This document shows, one piece after another, positions 28,550 through 36,902 of a DNA stretch of 64,000 bases. This DNA is from Glaciimonas soli (GTDB lineage Bacteria; Pseudomonadota; Gammaproteobacteria; Burkholderiales; Burkholderiaceae_D). The notes under the pieces were generated by a model. That model was given only the letters and a program-made list of their open reading frames with translations, did no database searches and was not told the origin of the DNA. Each line of letters begins with the position of its first letter. Within the stretch, counting starts at the first letter, position 1. The position numbers and the translations under genes were made by a program. The stretch is from the NCBI RefSeq assembly GCF_009497155.1, contig NZ_WINI01000007.1, positions 565,137 to 629,136 of the forward strand. The letters run 5' to 3'.

Positions 28550-29302
28550 TCAATGCTTGGCTTGATAATCGCGGCAAGCCTGGCCAAAAGCTGCGAACAG
28601 GCGCATTGATGCAGGATTATTGGTGACTCGCCATTCCGGATGCCATTGCACCGCCATCGTGAAGCCGGGCACGGCGGCGACGGAAAAGGCTTCGATCAGA
28701 CCATCGGGAGCGCGCGCCTCGACCGTCAGACCGTCGGCAAGGCGATCGATGCCTTGACCGTGCAGTGAATTCACGCTGAGTTCACCGGCACCGCCCAAAA
28801 TCTGGGCCAGACGCCCTCCTGCCTCGACGACGACAGCATGGGACGGAGCATATTGCTGCTCCAATGTATCTGCCTTGTTTTCGCGGTGATCGTGCTTTCC
28901 TGCTACGTCATGAACGGCTTGGTGCAAGCTGCCACCCAGCGCCACGTTGATCTCCTGAAAGCCGCGGCAGATGGCCAGCAGCGGCAGGCCGCGTTCCAGC
29001 GCGGCACGAATCAGCGGCAACGTGGTCGCGTCGCGCGCCGCATCTTGCGGTAACGTTGGATTAAGTACATGTTGGTCGTAATGACGAGGATGGACATTGG
29101 ATGGCGATCCGGTCAGCATAATGCCGTGGCAGACGGAAAGGACAGCCTCAAGGTCGCTAGCTTCTCCAAGCGCCGGCAGGATCAAAGGTGCGCAATCTGC
29201 GCCGAGAACAACCGCGTCGACGTATTTGGACTGCGCAGCATGACTCGGCTGAACGCCGATTTGATGGGAACATGCCGGAAGAATGATAATTGGACGATGC
29301 AT
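28550..29302 (-). CDS. puuD: Gamma-glutamyl-gamma-aminobutyrate hydrolase
   Basis: 250-residue class I glutamine amidotransferase-like hydrolase. The nucleophile elbow LLAICRGFQEINVALGGSLHQ contains Cys112, and the His221-Glu223 pair is in VQWHPEW. The family opening PIIILPACSHQIG and GIMLTGSPSNVHP are also present. PuuD releases GABA and glutamate from gamma-glutamyl-GABA, the last step of the gamma-glutamylated putrescine pathway. It lies 251 bp downstream of puuB on the same strand and is the last functional gene of the leftward polyamine block; debris of another copy of the locus follows it. Confidence 0.9.
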   Translation of the reverse strand: MHRPIIILPACSHQIGVQPSHAAQSKYVDAVVLGADCAPLILPALGEASDLEAVLSVCHGIMLTGSPSNVHPRHYDQHVLNPTLPQDAARDATTLPLIRAALERGLPLLAICRGFQEINVALGGSLHQAVHDVAGKHDHRENKADTLEQQYAPSHAVVVEAGGRLAQILGGAGELSVNSLHGQGIDRLADGLTVEARAPDGLIEAFSVAAVPGFTMAVQWHPEWRVTNNPASMRLFAAFGQACRDYQAKH

Positions 29303-29553
29303 AATGTTTCTTATCGAATTGTTAGTTATCGAATTTGTCTGGGACCATTTTTTGGTGAAGGCAATAGTCCCGGCTGCCCATGTTGTGCGGATTTTTTACA
29401 ATACTTGTACGTGCCTGAACACATTCCGTCTTACGTGTTTTATTGTAAAAATGGTGGGTGCACTCTCGGTTGTGGTGGTGGTGCATCGCGAGAGTTGCAG
29501 ATTCCAGATCAGATCCAGGCGAAAAGCGAAGCCAAAGCGGAATCTCCTGCACC
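29303..29553. promoter_or_regulatory. puuB-puuD intergenic region with repeats
   Basis: Direct repeat TTATCGAATT at 29312-29321 and 29327-29336, just upstream of the puuD start. A perfect 11-bp inverted repeat TTTTTACAATA/TATTGTAAAAA spans 29393-29451. The direct repeat is placed like an operator, and the inverted repeat may end puuB transcription or fold in the mRNA. Function is inferred. Confidence 0.4.
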
Positions 29554-30843
29554 TCACCGAAACCTTTCCATCATCAGAAAATACCGCATCCCCAGCGCCA
29601 ATAATTGCCGCCCCATGCTATCCCCCATCGGAACGCGAATATGGCTGAAACGCTGAAACACATCAAACGCCTCCATTCTCCCCCCAATGGCCTTGGCCAT
29701 CACTTCGCCCACGATATGCGAGGTGGCCAGCCCATGCCCCGAATAACCCTGGGCATACCAGACATTAGGTGCCAGCTTGCCAAGCTGAGGAACCCGATTG
29801 ATCACGATACCCATATCGCAGCTCCACTCGAACCCAATCTTGACTCCACGCAGCTGCGGGAAAGTGCGTTCTATGCACGGGCGCAGTTCGGCGGCAATAT
29901 CACGTGACGGTTTGCCAGAGTAATTGGCACCGCCGCCAAACAACAAGCGTCCATCGGCAGTCATGCGGTAATAATCGAGTACAAAACGGCTGTCATAGAC
30001 CGCCACATCCTGCGGATTGAGTTGGCGCGCCAGATCACCCAATGGCTCGGTCGTCACTATCCCACCGGCGGCGGGAAATATCATGCCGCTCAATTTGCGT
30101 CGTTCCAGCTTGTGATAGACGTCGCCGGCGAGCAGAATTTGGTCAGCGACGATGCGACCCTTCGGCAGGCGAATCGACGGCGTCGCGCCGTGGATAATCT
30201 CAAGCACCGGCGAATTTTCGTACACATGGCCGCCGAGGCTGGCAAGTGCGCGCGCTTCGCCCAAGCACAGGTTCAGCGGATGCAGGTGCATGTTCTTCCG
30301 GTTGTAAATTCCCCCATGGTAAAGAGGTGTATCGAGGAAGCGGCCGATATCCTTTGCCTCGACCAGCTCCACCATATCGGCCATGCCGCGACTAACCATG
30401 TCGTCGTAGGTAGCGCGCATCGCGCGCATGTGGCTGGGGCTGTAAGCGGTGTGCAGATGACCGAACTTGAGGTCGCAGGCGATGCCGTATTTCTCGATGC
30501 GCTCGCGGATAATGTCATGGCCGCGCCAGCGCAAATACCAGACGAACGCCTCGGCGTCGTCCTCACCGACGTGGCGGGTAAGTTGACGCAGGATGGCTTC
30601 GTCGCCCGACAGGCTGCCCGTGACTTGTCCGCCGTTGCGCCCGGATTGCCCCCAACCGATCCGATTGGCTTCGACCAAAGCAACCTTCTTGCCCTGCTCC
30701 GCCAGTTCCAAGGCGCTGGCCAAGCCGGTGAAGCCGCCGCCAATGACGGCGACATCAACCCTGACTTCACCTTCCAGCTGCGGGAAACTAAGATCGCTGT
30801 TAACGGTAGCGTTGTAGTACGAATTAATACGCTGGCTGGTCAT
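29554..30843 (-). CDS. puuB: Gamma-glutamylputrescine oxidase-like FAD-dependent oxidoreductase
   Basis: 429 residues from the ATG at 30843, preceded by AAGGG and free of overlap with the upstream gene; an ATG at 30894 lies inside puuA2. A DAO-family fold is visible: dinucleotide motif VAVIGGGFTGLASALELAEQG near residue 35, GRNGGQVTGSLSG, and the C-terminal FAD motif WYAQGYSGHGLATSHIVGEV. PuuB oxidises gamma-glutamylputrescine to the aldehyde with release of ammonia and hydrogen peroxide. It follows puuA2 after 37 bp, so the first two steps of the pathway are co-transcribed. Confidence 0.9.
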   Translation of the reverse strand: MTSQRINSYYNATVNSDLSFPQLEGEVRVDVAVIGGGFTGLASALELAEQGKKVALVEANRIGWGQSGRNGGQVTGSLSGDEAILRQLTRHVGEDDAEAFVWYLRWRGHDIIRERIEKYGIACDLKFGHLHTAYSPSHMRAMRATYDDMVSRGMADMVELVEAKDIGRFLDTPLYHGGIYNRKNMHLHPLNLCLGEARALASLGGHVYENSPVLEIIHGATPSIRLPKGRIVADQILLAGDVYHKLERRKLSGMIFPAAGGIVTTEPLGDLARQLNPQDVAVYDSRFVLDYYRMTADGRLLFGGGANYSGKPSRDIAAELRPCIERTFPQLRGVKIGFEWSCDMGIVINRVPQLGKLAPNVWYAQGYSGHGLATSHIVGEVMAKAIGGRMEAFDVFQRFSHIRVPMGDSMGRQLLALGMRYFLMMERFR

Positions 30844-30880
30844 GTTGTTTTTCCCTTGCAAATGGTCTGGGTTGCGCGCA

Positions 30881-32239
30881 TCACGCGAGTTCAAGATAGC
30901 GCTCCAGTTCCCAGTCGGTCACGCTCTGGTTAAAGCGGGCGATCTCCCATTGCCGGGTTTCCACGAAATGGCGCACGAATTCTTCGCCAAACAGCGCGCG
31001 CGCGAGCGGGGAGCGATCCATTGCAGCCGTCGCCTCGGCTAGGGTGCGCGGCAGATGCTCGACCTGTTCGGCACCGTGGTTGGCACCGGAAACCGGCGGC
31101 TGTTCGAGCGCCAATTTGTGCTCGATGCCGTACAGCCCTGAGGCTAGCGCTACCGCAATCGCCAGATAAGGATTGGCATCGGCGCCAGGGGTGCGGGTCT
31201 CGATCCGCATGGCGTTGCTGCTGCCGGGAATGACGCGCAGCGAGGCATTCCGATTGTCCACCGCCCAGGTCGGTTTTACCGGAGCCAGGTTATTCCCCAC
31301 CAGACGCTTGTAGCTGTTGATGAATGGCGCAACCATCGGCAACAGATGCGGCAGGCAATACAATTGACCGGCGATGAAGTGGCGCATGGTCTCGCTCATG
31401 CGGTGTTCGCCCTGCTCGTCGTAAAAGCAGTTCTGCCCATCGCGCCACAGACTCTGATGAAGGTGCTGTCCGCAGCCGGCATATGCCTCCGAATACTTGG
31501 CCATGAAGGTATTGAGCAAGCCATGGCGGCGGCCGATTTCACGCACCGACTCCTTGAACAGAACTGCGCGGTCGGCCGTCTTGAGTGCGTCGCCATAGCG
31601 GATTGCTGCTTCAAAATTACCCGGTCCGGCCTCGGTATGTATGGCCTCAAGCGGCACATCAATAGCATTCAGATTGGTGAACAGATCGTGCACGAACTCC
31701 TGTTGGGCATTGATGCGAAACGGCGAATAGTTAGTCAAGCCTTGCGTCGCAGTTTGCAGATTGCGATAGCTTTTAGCACGCACCGATTGCTCGGTCTCTG
31801 ACAGCACAAACCATTCGAATTCGGTACCCACCTGCGCCGAATAGCCCATGGCATCGGCCTTGGCCAGCACCTGCTTCAACAGTTGGCGCGGACAGATCGG
31901 CAACGCTGAGCCGTCGATCCGGGTATGTTCACCCAGAATCAACCAGCAGTTGTTGTCCCATGGCAGACGACGCGCAGTAGTCGGATCGAGTACCAGGCCG
32001 ATATCGGGAAGGCCGGTATGGAAACCTGTGAAGCTAACGTTGTCGTATAACTGGTCTTGAATATCCCAACCAAAGACGGCACTGGCGATGGTGCCGCCGC
32101 CCTCGAGCATGCTGGCGATTTTTTCGCCTGACAGGTGTTTACCGCGACAGACACCGTCGATATCGGTCACCATGAAGCGTGCATATGGCTCGTAAGCGAG
32201 CTGATCTTTGGAGAAAGCAATAGCGTTATTAGAGTTCAT
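30881..32239 (-). CDS. puuA: Gamma-glutamylpolyamine synthetase (glutamine synthetase family), copy 2
   Basis: 452 residues. Glutamine-synthetase motifs are GTEFEWFVL, EAGPGNFEAAI, GCGQHLHQSL and ETRTPGADANPYLAIA. The N-terminal half is very different from copy 1 at 18751-20121 (MVTDIDGVCRGKHLSG against VPDLTGVARGKIMP), so this is not a recent duplicate. It precedes puuB and lies downstream of a TetR regulator and amidases. It probably glutamylates putrescine or another di/polyamine; substrate differences between the two copies are untested. A large inverted repeat sits in the 150-bp upstream gap. Confidence 0.88.
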   Translation of the reverse strand: MNSNNAIAFSKDQLAYEPYARFMVTDIDGVCRGKHLSGEKIASMLEGGGTIASAVFGWDIQDQLYDNVSFTGFHTGLPDIGLVLDPTTARRLPWDNNCWLILGEHTRIDGSALPICPRQLLKQVLAKADAMGYSAQVGTEFEWFVLSETEQSVRAKSYRNLQTATQGLTNYSPFRINAQQEFVHDLFTNLNAIDVPLEAIHTEAGPGNFEAAIRYGDALKTADRAVLFKESVREIGRRHGLLNTFMAKYSEAYAGCGQHLHQSLWRDGQNCFYDEQGEHRMSETMRHFIAGQLYCLPHLLPMVAPFINSYKRLVGNNLAPVKPTWAVDNRNASLRVIPGSSNAMRIETRTPGADANPYLAIAVALASGLYGIEHKLALEQPPVSGANHGAEQVEHLPRTLAEATAAMDRSPLARALFGEEFVRHFVETRQWEIARFNQSVTDWELERYLELA

Positions 32240-32332
32240 GATCTTGTCTCAATTCTCGTGATACAGCCGCATGGCGCGGCCTTCACCGCCGCCAATGGGC
32301 GTTGCCTACAATCGGATGTTGATTAGATGTGC

Positions 32333-32376
32333 CTGTGGCGGGACGGCGCGGTGCTCGCGCCGACTGTCTGCCACAG
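32333..32376. promoter_or_regulatory. Nested inverted repeat between tetR and puuA2
   Basis: Outer arms CTGTGGC/GCCACAG (32333-32339, 32370-32376) enclose inner arms GGCGCG/CGCGCC (32345-32350, 32356-32361). It lies 14 bp past the TetR stop and about 95 bp before puuA2. It could be a factor-independent hairpin or an operator; no T run follows on the coding strand. Confidence 0.45.
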
Positions 32377-32389
32377 AAAGGGAAGGAAC

Positions 32390-33226
32390 TTAGGTGACGT
32401 CCGGCGGCGCTTCGGGCCGTGGCGCTGGCCAGGAGACTGGCTGGGGATCGGACTGAGGTTCGGCGCTGGCAGCCGCCAGCCTCGCCTGTTCATTCATCAA
32501 GATAAAGTGGCTCGCCAGCGCATGCTGGCAGATCCGATGGTGCATATCAAACATCGCGGCATGTGCCGGATCGCGCATGTTCGATTCGATCAACAGGTAA
32601 TGATCAAGGATGGTCAGAGTCCGCGCCACGGCGCTGCACTGATCCTTCCCAACGTACGGCAGCAGATAGGAGATCGCATCCGTGAGCAAGGCGTTGACCT
32701 GCAGGTCGATCTGGCGTTCCAGCGCTTTTAGCTCCGGCACCGAGGCGAGCAGGGAAATCAGGACACTCACGCCCGACACCTGCTGGTACTGCGGCCGCAC
32801 CGCCTCATAGACCATACCCAGATAGCGGATCAAGTCCACACAGCCAGTCTTGGTCGGGTGGACGGCCGCGACGCCGTCTTTGACGCGTTCGAGCCATTGG
32901 CTGGCCAACGCATGGATTACCGCTTCCTTGTTGGGGAAGTATTCGTACAGGCCGCCCACCGACATGCCAGCGGCTTCGGCAATGCGCTTGGTGGTCAGCT
33001 TGGCCAGCCCACCGCGTGCGATTTCTTCGCCGGTGGCTTGCAGAATCACTTCAATCGTCTTGTGTCCACGCTCCTGTTGCGGAATGCGCCGCTTGGCGGC
33101 AGGCTTGGCTTTGGCCTTGCCGGTAGCGGGCGACTCTGACGGGACGAGAGATTTCTTATTGGCCATGCTAGGTTGGATCAGTTTAGTAGTTGTAGATAAG
33201 GTGTCGATTATGCCACACGACTTCAT
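32390..33226 (-). CDS. TetR/AcrR-family transcriptional regulator
   Basis: 278 residues if the ATG at 33226 is used; this ATG overlaps the amidase stop (ATGA), suggesting translational coupling. A second ATG at 33166 (MANKKSLVP) is the alternative. A TetR helix-turn-helix is visible in the middle of the N-terminal domain (LTTKRIAEAAGMSVGGLYEYFPNKEAV). The C-terminal ligand domain ends in a long Pro/Ala-rich tail. It is embedded in the polyamine/amidase block, so it probably represses that block. The palindrome AACCGA-N8-TCGGTT at 40149 and 43112 is a candidate operator, which is inference. Confidence 0.88.
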   Translation of the reverse strand: MKSCGIIDTLSTTTKLIQPSMANKKSLVPSESPATGKAKAKPAAKRRIPQQERGHKTIEVILQATGEEIARGGLAKLTTKRIAEAAGMSVGGLYEYFPNKEAVIHALASQWLERVKDGVAAVHPTKTGCVDLIRYLGMVYEAVRPQYQQVSGVSVLISLLASVPELKALERQIDLQVNALLTDAISYLLPYVGKDQCSAVARTLTILDHYLLIESNMRDPAHAAMFDMHHRICQHALASHFILMNEQARLAAASAEPQSDPQPVSWPAPRPEAPPDVT

Positions 33227-34659
33227 GCTTTCTGACCCATTACAGGGAACTGCTCGATGAAGAGCCGCGACGTGCCCGCCTGCGCATGATTGGAGGCGAC
33301 CCGGAATACCGTCTCGTCGTCATACGCATTGGCGACAATCTGCATACCGGTCGGCACGCCCAACTTCGACAAGCCAGTCGGCGCTGCCAACACCGGATAG
33401 CGATTGAGCAGATTGAAGGGCGGCGTCAGAACCCATCCCAAAAAGGCATCTACCTGATGGCCTCCGACGTTTAGTGACGGCTGGGCCACCGGGTCCTGGT
33501 CGGCCGGCAGGTCAGTCGTCAGCATCGAGGCACAAATAAAGGCGCTATAGCCCTTACCCCAGACCTTCTCCTGCATGTCGCGGTGTAATTTCTGGCCCAG
33601 CGCCGCGCTCGGCATGATGGAAGGTTGATAATCGCTGGCTTGCTGGCGCAGGTGGGCGGTATAACTACTCAGCTTTTCTGCATCGACATCCGAAATATCG
33701 GTCATGAATTCGTCGACAAACAACGCACGCAGACCATCGAGCAGCACCTTGCCGATTTCATCGAGATCCCAACGCAGATCGACTTCCTCGACAATAGCGC
33801 CACGTCGGCGCAGACCGTCTAGCGCTTGCTGAAGGTTATGCTCGATGTCGCTCTCCAGTGCCGGATGACCGAAAGCCGGGCTGTAAGCAATGCGCATGCC
33901 GCTCAGGTCGCCGTATTCTGTTGGCAGTGCGGTATAGGGAAGCGTAGTGAAGGAAGCCGGATGAGGGCCAGACAACACGTTCTGCATCAGTACTAGATCA
34001 TCAAAGCTGCGCGTCATCGGCCCTTCCACTGCCTGCACCATATATTCGTCACCAGGAGCACAGGCCAGTCTTCCAAACGGCGGTTTGTAACCATACATGC
34101 CACACAGCGACGCCGGTATCCGGATCGAGCCGGCCATGTCGCTGCCTGTCGCCAACGGCGCGACACCAGCCGCCAATGCCGCACCGGAACCGCCGCTGGA
34201 ACCGCCGACGGAATACGCCTGAGACCATGGATTGCGAGTGACACCATACATCTTGCTCCAGGTGTGTCCAAGCACACAGAACTCCGGATTGGTTGCCTGA
34301 AAATAGGGAATCGCGCCAGCGTCGAGCAGCTTGTCAACAATCGGATGGTTCTCGACGGCCACAACGTCCTTGAACACGAGCGAGGCCAGCGGGCGTGGCC
34401 AACCCTTGACACTGGTTTCTTCCTTGATGATGACGGGCACACCCTCCAAAGGCCGCGCCGTGCCTTCGGCATAGCGGCGACGCGACTCGTGCGCCATCGC
34501 ACGTCCCTGCTCCAAGAACAAACCGGCGGCGCTGTTGATCGTGGCCTGCTGGCGTTCCGCGGCAACGGCCAACACTTCGAAGTAGTCGACCGGGTTCAGA
34601 CTACCATCGCGAAAGCGCGCTAGGAGGTCAGTGGCGGAGAGATAGGTAGTGTCTTGCAT
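33223..34659 (-). CDS. Amidase-signature enzyme, tandem copy 1
   Basis: 478 residues from the ATG at 34659 (AGGA seven bases upstream). The Ser-cisSer-Lys triad is visible: Lys79 in VPVIIKEET, cis-Ser154 in SVGGSSGGSGAALAAG and nucleophile Ser178 in GSDMAGSIRIP. Length is usual for the family. It is very similar to the next upstream gene (34734-36161), with most differences being single substitutions, so the two arose by tandem duplication. The substrate is unknown; with PuuA/B/D and an amine permease around it, hydrolysis of an N-acylated amine or gamma-glutamyl amide is plausible inference. The stop overlaps the TetR start. Confidence 0.88.
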   Translation of the reverse strand: MQDTTYLSATDLLARFRDGSLNPVDYFEVLAVAAERQQATINSAAGLFLEQGRAMAHESRRRYAEGTARPLEGVPVIIKEETSVKGWPRPLASLVFKDVVAVENHPIVDKLLDAGAIPYFQATNPEFCVLGHTWSKMYGVTRNPWSQAYSVGGSSGGSGAALAAGVAPLATGSDMAGSIRIPASLCGMYGYKPPFGRLACAPGDEYMVQAVEGPMTRSFDDLVLMQNVLSGPHPASFTTLPYTALPTEYGDLSGMRIAYSPAFGHPALESDIEHNLQQALDGLRRRGAIVEEVDLRWDLDEIGKVLLDGLRALFVDEFMTDISDVDAEKLSSYTAHLRQQASDYQPSIMPSAALGQKLHRDMQEKVWGKGYSAFICASMLTTDLPADQDPVAQPSLNVGGHQVDAFLGWVLTPPFNLLNRYPVLAAPTGLSKLGVPTGMQIVANAYDDETVFRVASNHAQAGTSRLFIEQFPVMGQKA

Positions 34660-34682
34660 AGCGGTTCCTGATGGTAGGTTGT

Positions 34683-34733
34683 TCATTTGGCTGCGGCTAT
34701 CTGGGCCGGGTAAAAAGATTCGTCCGGGCGCGA
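34683..34733 (-). pseudogene. 17-codon tail of an aldehyde dehydrogenase at the duplication junction
   Basis: In frame this stretch reads SRPDESFYPAQIAAAK followed by TGA. It matches PRPDASFYPAEAAAPQ, the end of the truncated aldehyde dehydrogenase at 36185-36877. It begins immediately after the stop of amidase copy 2, and its stop overlaps an ATG before amidase copy 1, just as at the upstream copy. It is the leftover of a duplicated dehydrogenase-amidase unit. Confidence 0.85.
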
Positions 34734-36161
34734 TTAGCCCAACACGGGGAACTGATCGACGAACAGTCGCGACGTGCCCGCCCGCGCATGATTAGAGGCG
34801 ACCCGGAACACCGTCTCATCGTCATACGCATTGGCGACAATCTGCATACCGGTTGGCACACCCAACTCCGACAAGCCAGTCGGCGCTGCCAGCACCGGAT
34901 AGCGATTGAGCAGATTGAAGGCCGGCGTCAGACACCATCCCAGATTGGCATCGACCTTATGGCCGCCCAGCTCCAGAAAGGGTTGCGCCACCGGATCCTG
35001 ATCGGCCGCCAGGTCGGTCGTCAACATTGAGGCACAGATAAATGCGGTATAACCCTTGCTCCAGACCTTCTCCTGCATGTCGCGATGTAATTTTTGGCCC
35101 AGTACCGCGCTCGGCATGATGGAAGGTTGATCCTCGCTGGCTTGCTGGCGCATATGGGCGGTATAGCTGCATAGCTTTTCCGCATCGGCATCCGAAATAT
35201 CGGTCATGAATTCGTCAGCGTACATCGCGCGCAGACCATCGAGCAGCACCATGTTGATTTCATCGAGATCCCAACGCAGCGCAACTTCCTCGACGATGGC
35301 ACCACGCTGGCGCAGACCGTCTAACGCCTGCAGCAGATTCCGTTCGATGTCGCGCGCAAGTGCCGGATGGCCGAAAGCCGGACTGTAAGCGATACGCATG
35401 CCGCTCAGGTCGCCGTATTCTGTAGGCAGTTCGGTGTACGGAAGCGTCGTGAAAGAGGTGGGATGCGGACCGCCCAGCGCGTTCTGCATCAGCACCAGAT
35501 CATCAAAGCTGCGCGTCATCGGCCCTACCACTGCCTGTGTCATATATTCAGAACCGGGGGCACAGGGTAGCCGTCCGGATGGCGGCTTGTAACCATACAC
35601 ACCGCACAGCGATGCCGGCAGGCGGATTGAGCCGGCCATGTCGCTGCCTGTCGCCAACGGCGCGACGCCAGCTGCCAAAGCCGCGCCGGAACCACCGCTG
35701 GAACCGCCGACGGAATACGCCTGCGCCCATGGATTACGAGTGACGCCATACATCTTGCTCCAGGTGTGCCCAAGCACACAGAACTCCGGATTGGTTGCCT
35801 GAAAAAAGGGAATCGCACCGGCGTTGAGCAGCTTGTCGACAATCGGGTGGTTCTCGACGGCCACGTTGTCCTTGAACACGAGCGAGGCCTGCGGGCATGG
35901 CCAGCCTTTGACGCTGGTTTCCTCCTTGATGATGACCGGTACTCCCTCCAGCGGACGGGCAGTGCCTTCAGCATAACGGCGACGCGACTCGTGCGCCATG
36001 TTGCGTCCCTGCTCTAAGAACAGGCCAGCGGCGCAGTTGATCGTGGCTTGCTGGCGTTCAGCGGCAACGGCCAGCACTTCAAAGTAGTCGACCGGGTCCA
36101 GGCTGCCGTCGCGAAAGCGCGTCAGGAGGTCAGTGGCGGAGAGATAGGTAGTATCTTGCAT
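34734..36161 (-). CDS. Amidase-signature enzyme, tandem copy 2
   Basis: 475 residues from the ATG at 36161 (MQDTTYLSATDLLTRFRDG), the start shared with copy 1. An ATG at 36188 overlaps the dehydrogenase stop (ATGA) and could add nine residues, but those residues are not conserved between copies. The same triad residues as copy 1 are present (VPVIIKEET, SVGGSSGGSGAALAAG, GSDMAGSIRLP). The C terminus stops at QFPVLG, three residues shorter than copy 1, because the duplication junction supplies the stop. Both copies keep all catalytic residues, so both may be active. The substrate is unknown. Confidence 0.88.
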   Translation of the reverse strand: MQDTTYLSATDLLTRFRDGSLDPVDYFEVLAVAAERQQATINCAAGLFLEQGRNMAHESRRRYAEGTARPLEGVPVIIKEETSVKGWPCPQASLVFKDNVAVENHPIVDKLLNAGAIPFFQATNPEFCVLGHTWSKMYGVTRNPWAQAYSVGGSSGGSGAALAAGVAPLATGSDMAGSIRLPASLCGVYGYKPPSGRLPCAPGSEYMTQAVVGPMTRSFDDLVLMQNALGGPHPTSFTTLPYTELPTEYGDLSGMRIAYSPAFGHPALARDIERNLLQALDGLRQRGAIVEEVALRWDLDEINMVLLDGLRAMYADEFMTDISDADAEKLCSYTAHMRQQASEDQPSIMPSAVLGQKLHRDMQEKVWSKGYTAFICASMLTTDLAADQDPVAQPFLELGGHKVDANLGWCLTPAFNLLNRYPVLAAPTGLSELGVPTGMQIVANAYDDETVFRVASNHARAGTSRLFVDQFPVLG

Positions 36162-36184
36162 GCAGTTTTCTAATCTAAGGGAAA

Positions 36185-36877
36185 TCATTGAGGGGCGGCC
36201 GCTTCGGCCGGGTAAAAGGATGCATCCGGGCGCGGCAACCACCAGTCGTGAATACGCGGCTGGTGGTCGAGGATGACCATCTTGGTGCGACGGAATGCAT
36301 TCAGTCCGTGCCGTCCAAGTTCGCATCCGAGGCCGGACATCTTGCTGCCGCTGAAAGGTAGTGCATCGTTGTCGATCAGTGGGTTGTTGATCCAGACCAT
36401 GCCCGACTCAAGCCGGTTGGCAGCTTCCATGGCTTCGGCAAGGTCGGTCGTAAAGACCGACGCGCCAAGACCGAATTCCGAATCGTTGGCTCGTTGTAGC
36501 GCTTCGTCGAAGTCGGCAACGCGGCAAATGGCGGCAACCGGTCCGAAGCATTCTTCACGCATAATGGCCATCTGCGGGGTGACGCCGGTCAGGATGGTTG
36601 GCTCATAGAACCAACCCGGTGGGCAATCAGGTGGAATGCGACCGCCGCAGACCACTTGTGCACCCTGCTCAACGGCTTCCTGCACCAGACGCGCCACTTT
36701 ATCGCGTGCAGCCTTGCTGACCAGCGGGCCGATCTCGGCCATGCCCATGCCGTCGCCGACCCGCAGCTGGCGGGTGCGGCGGGCAAACTCGGCGACAAAG
36801 GCGTCGTGGATCTGATCGTCGACAAAGAAACGTTCGGACGAGGTACACAGGATACGCTTCAAGGGAGAGTGAGCCAT
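36185..36877 (-). pseudogene. Aldehyde dehydrogenase C-terminal fragment
   Basis: 230 residues. It opens MAHSPLKRILCTSSERFFVDDQ: from LCTSSERFF on it matches the catalytic-cysteine block of aldehyde dehydrogenases (normally after an N-A-G-Q motif). The rest of the catalytic and oligomerisation domains follows, with EECFGPVAAICRV and PFSGSKMSGLGCELGRHG. The first ~270 residues, including the whole coenzyme-binding domain and the general-base glutamate, are absent. It lies 25 bp after the APC permease stop and has a GAGA site before its ATG, so it could still be translated. As an enzyme it should be dead, hence the pseudogene call. Confidence 0.85.
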
Positions 36878-36902
36878 GTTGTCTCTTTCAGTTTTTTATA
36901 TT

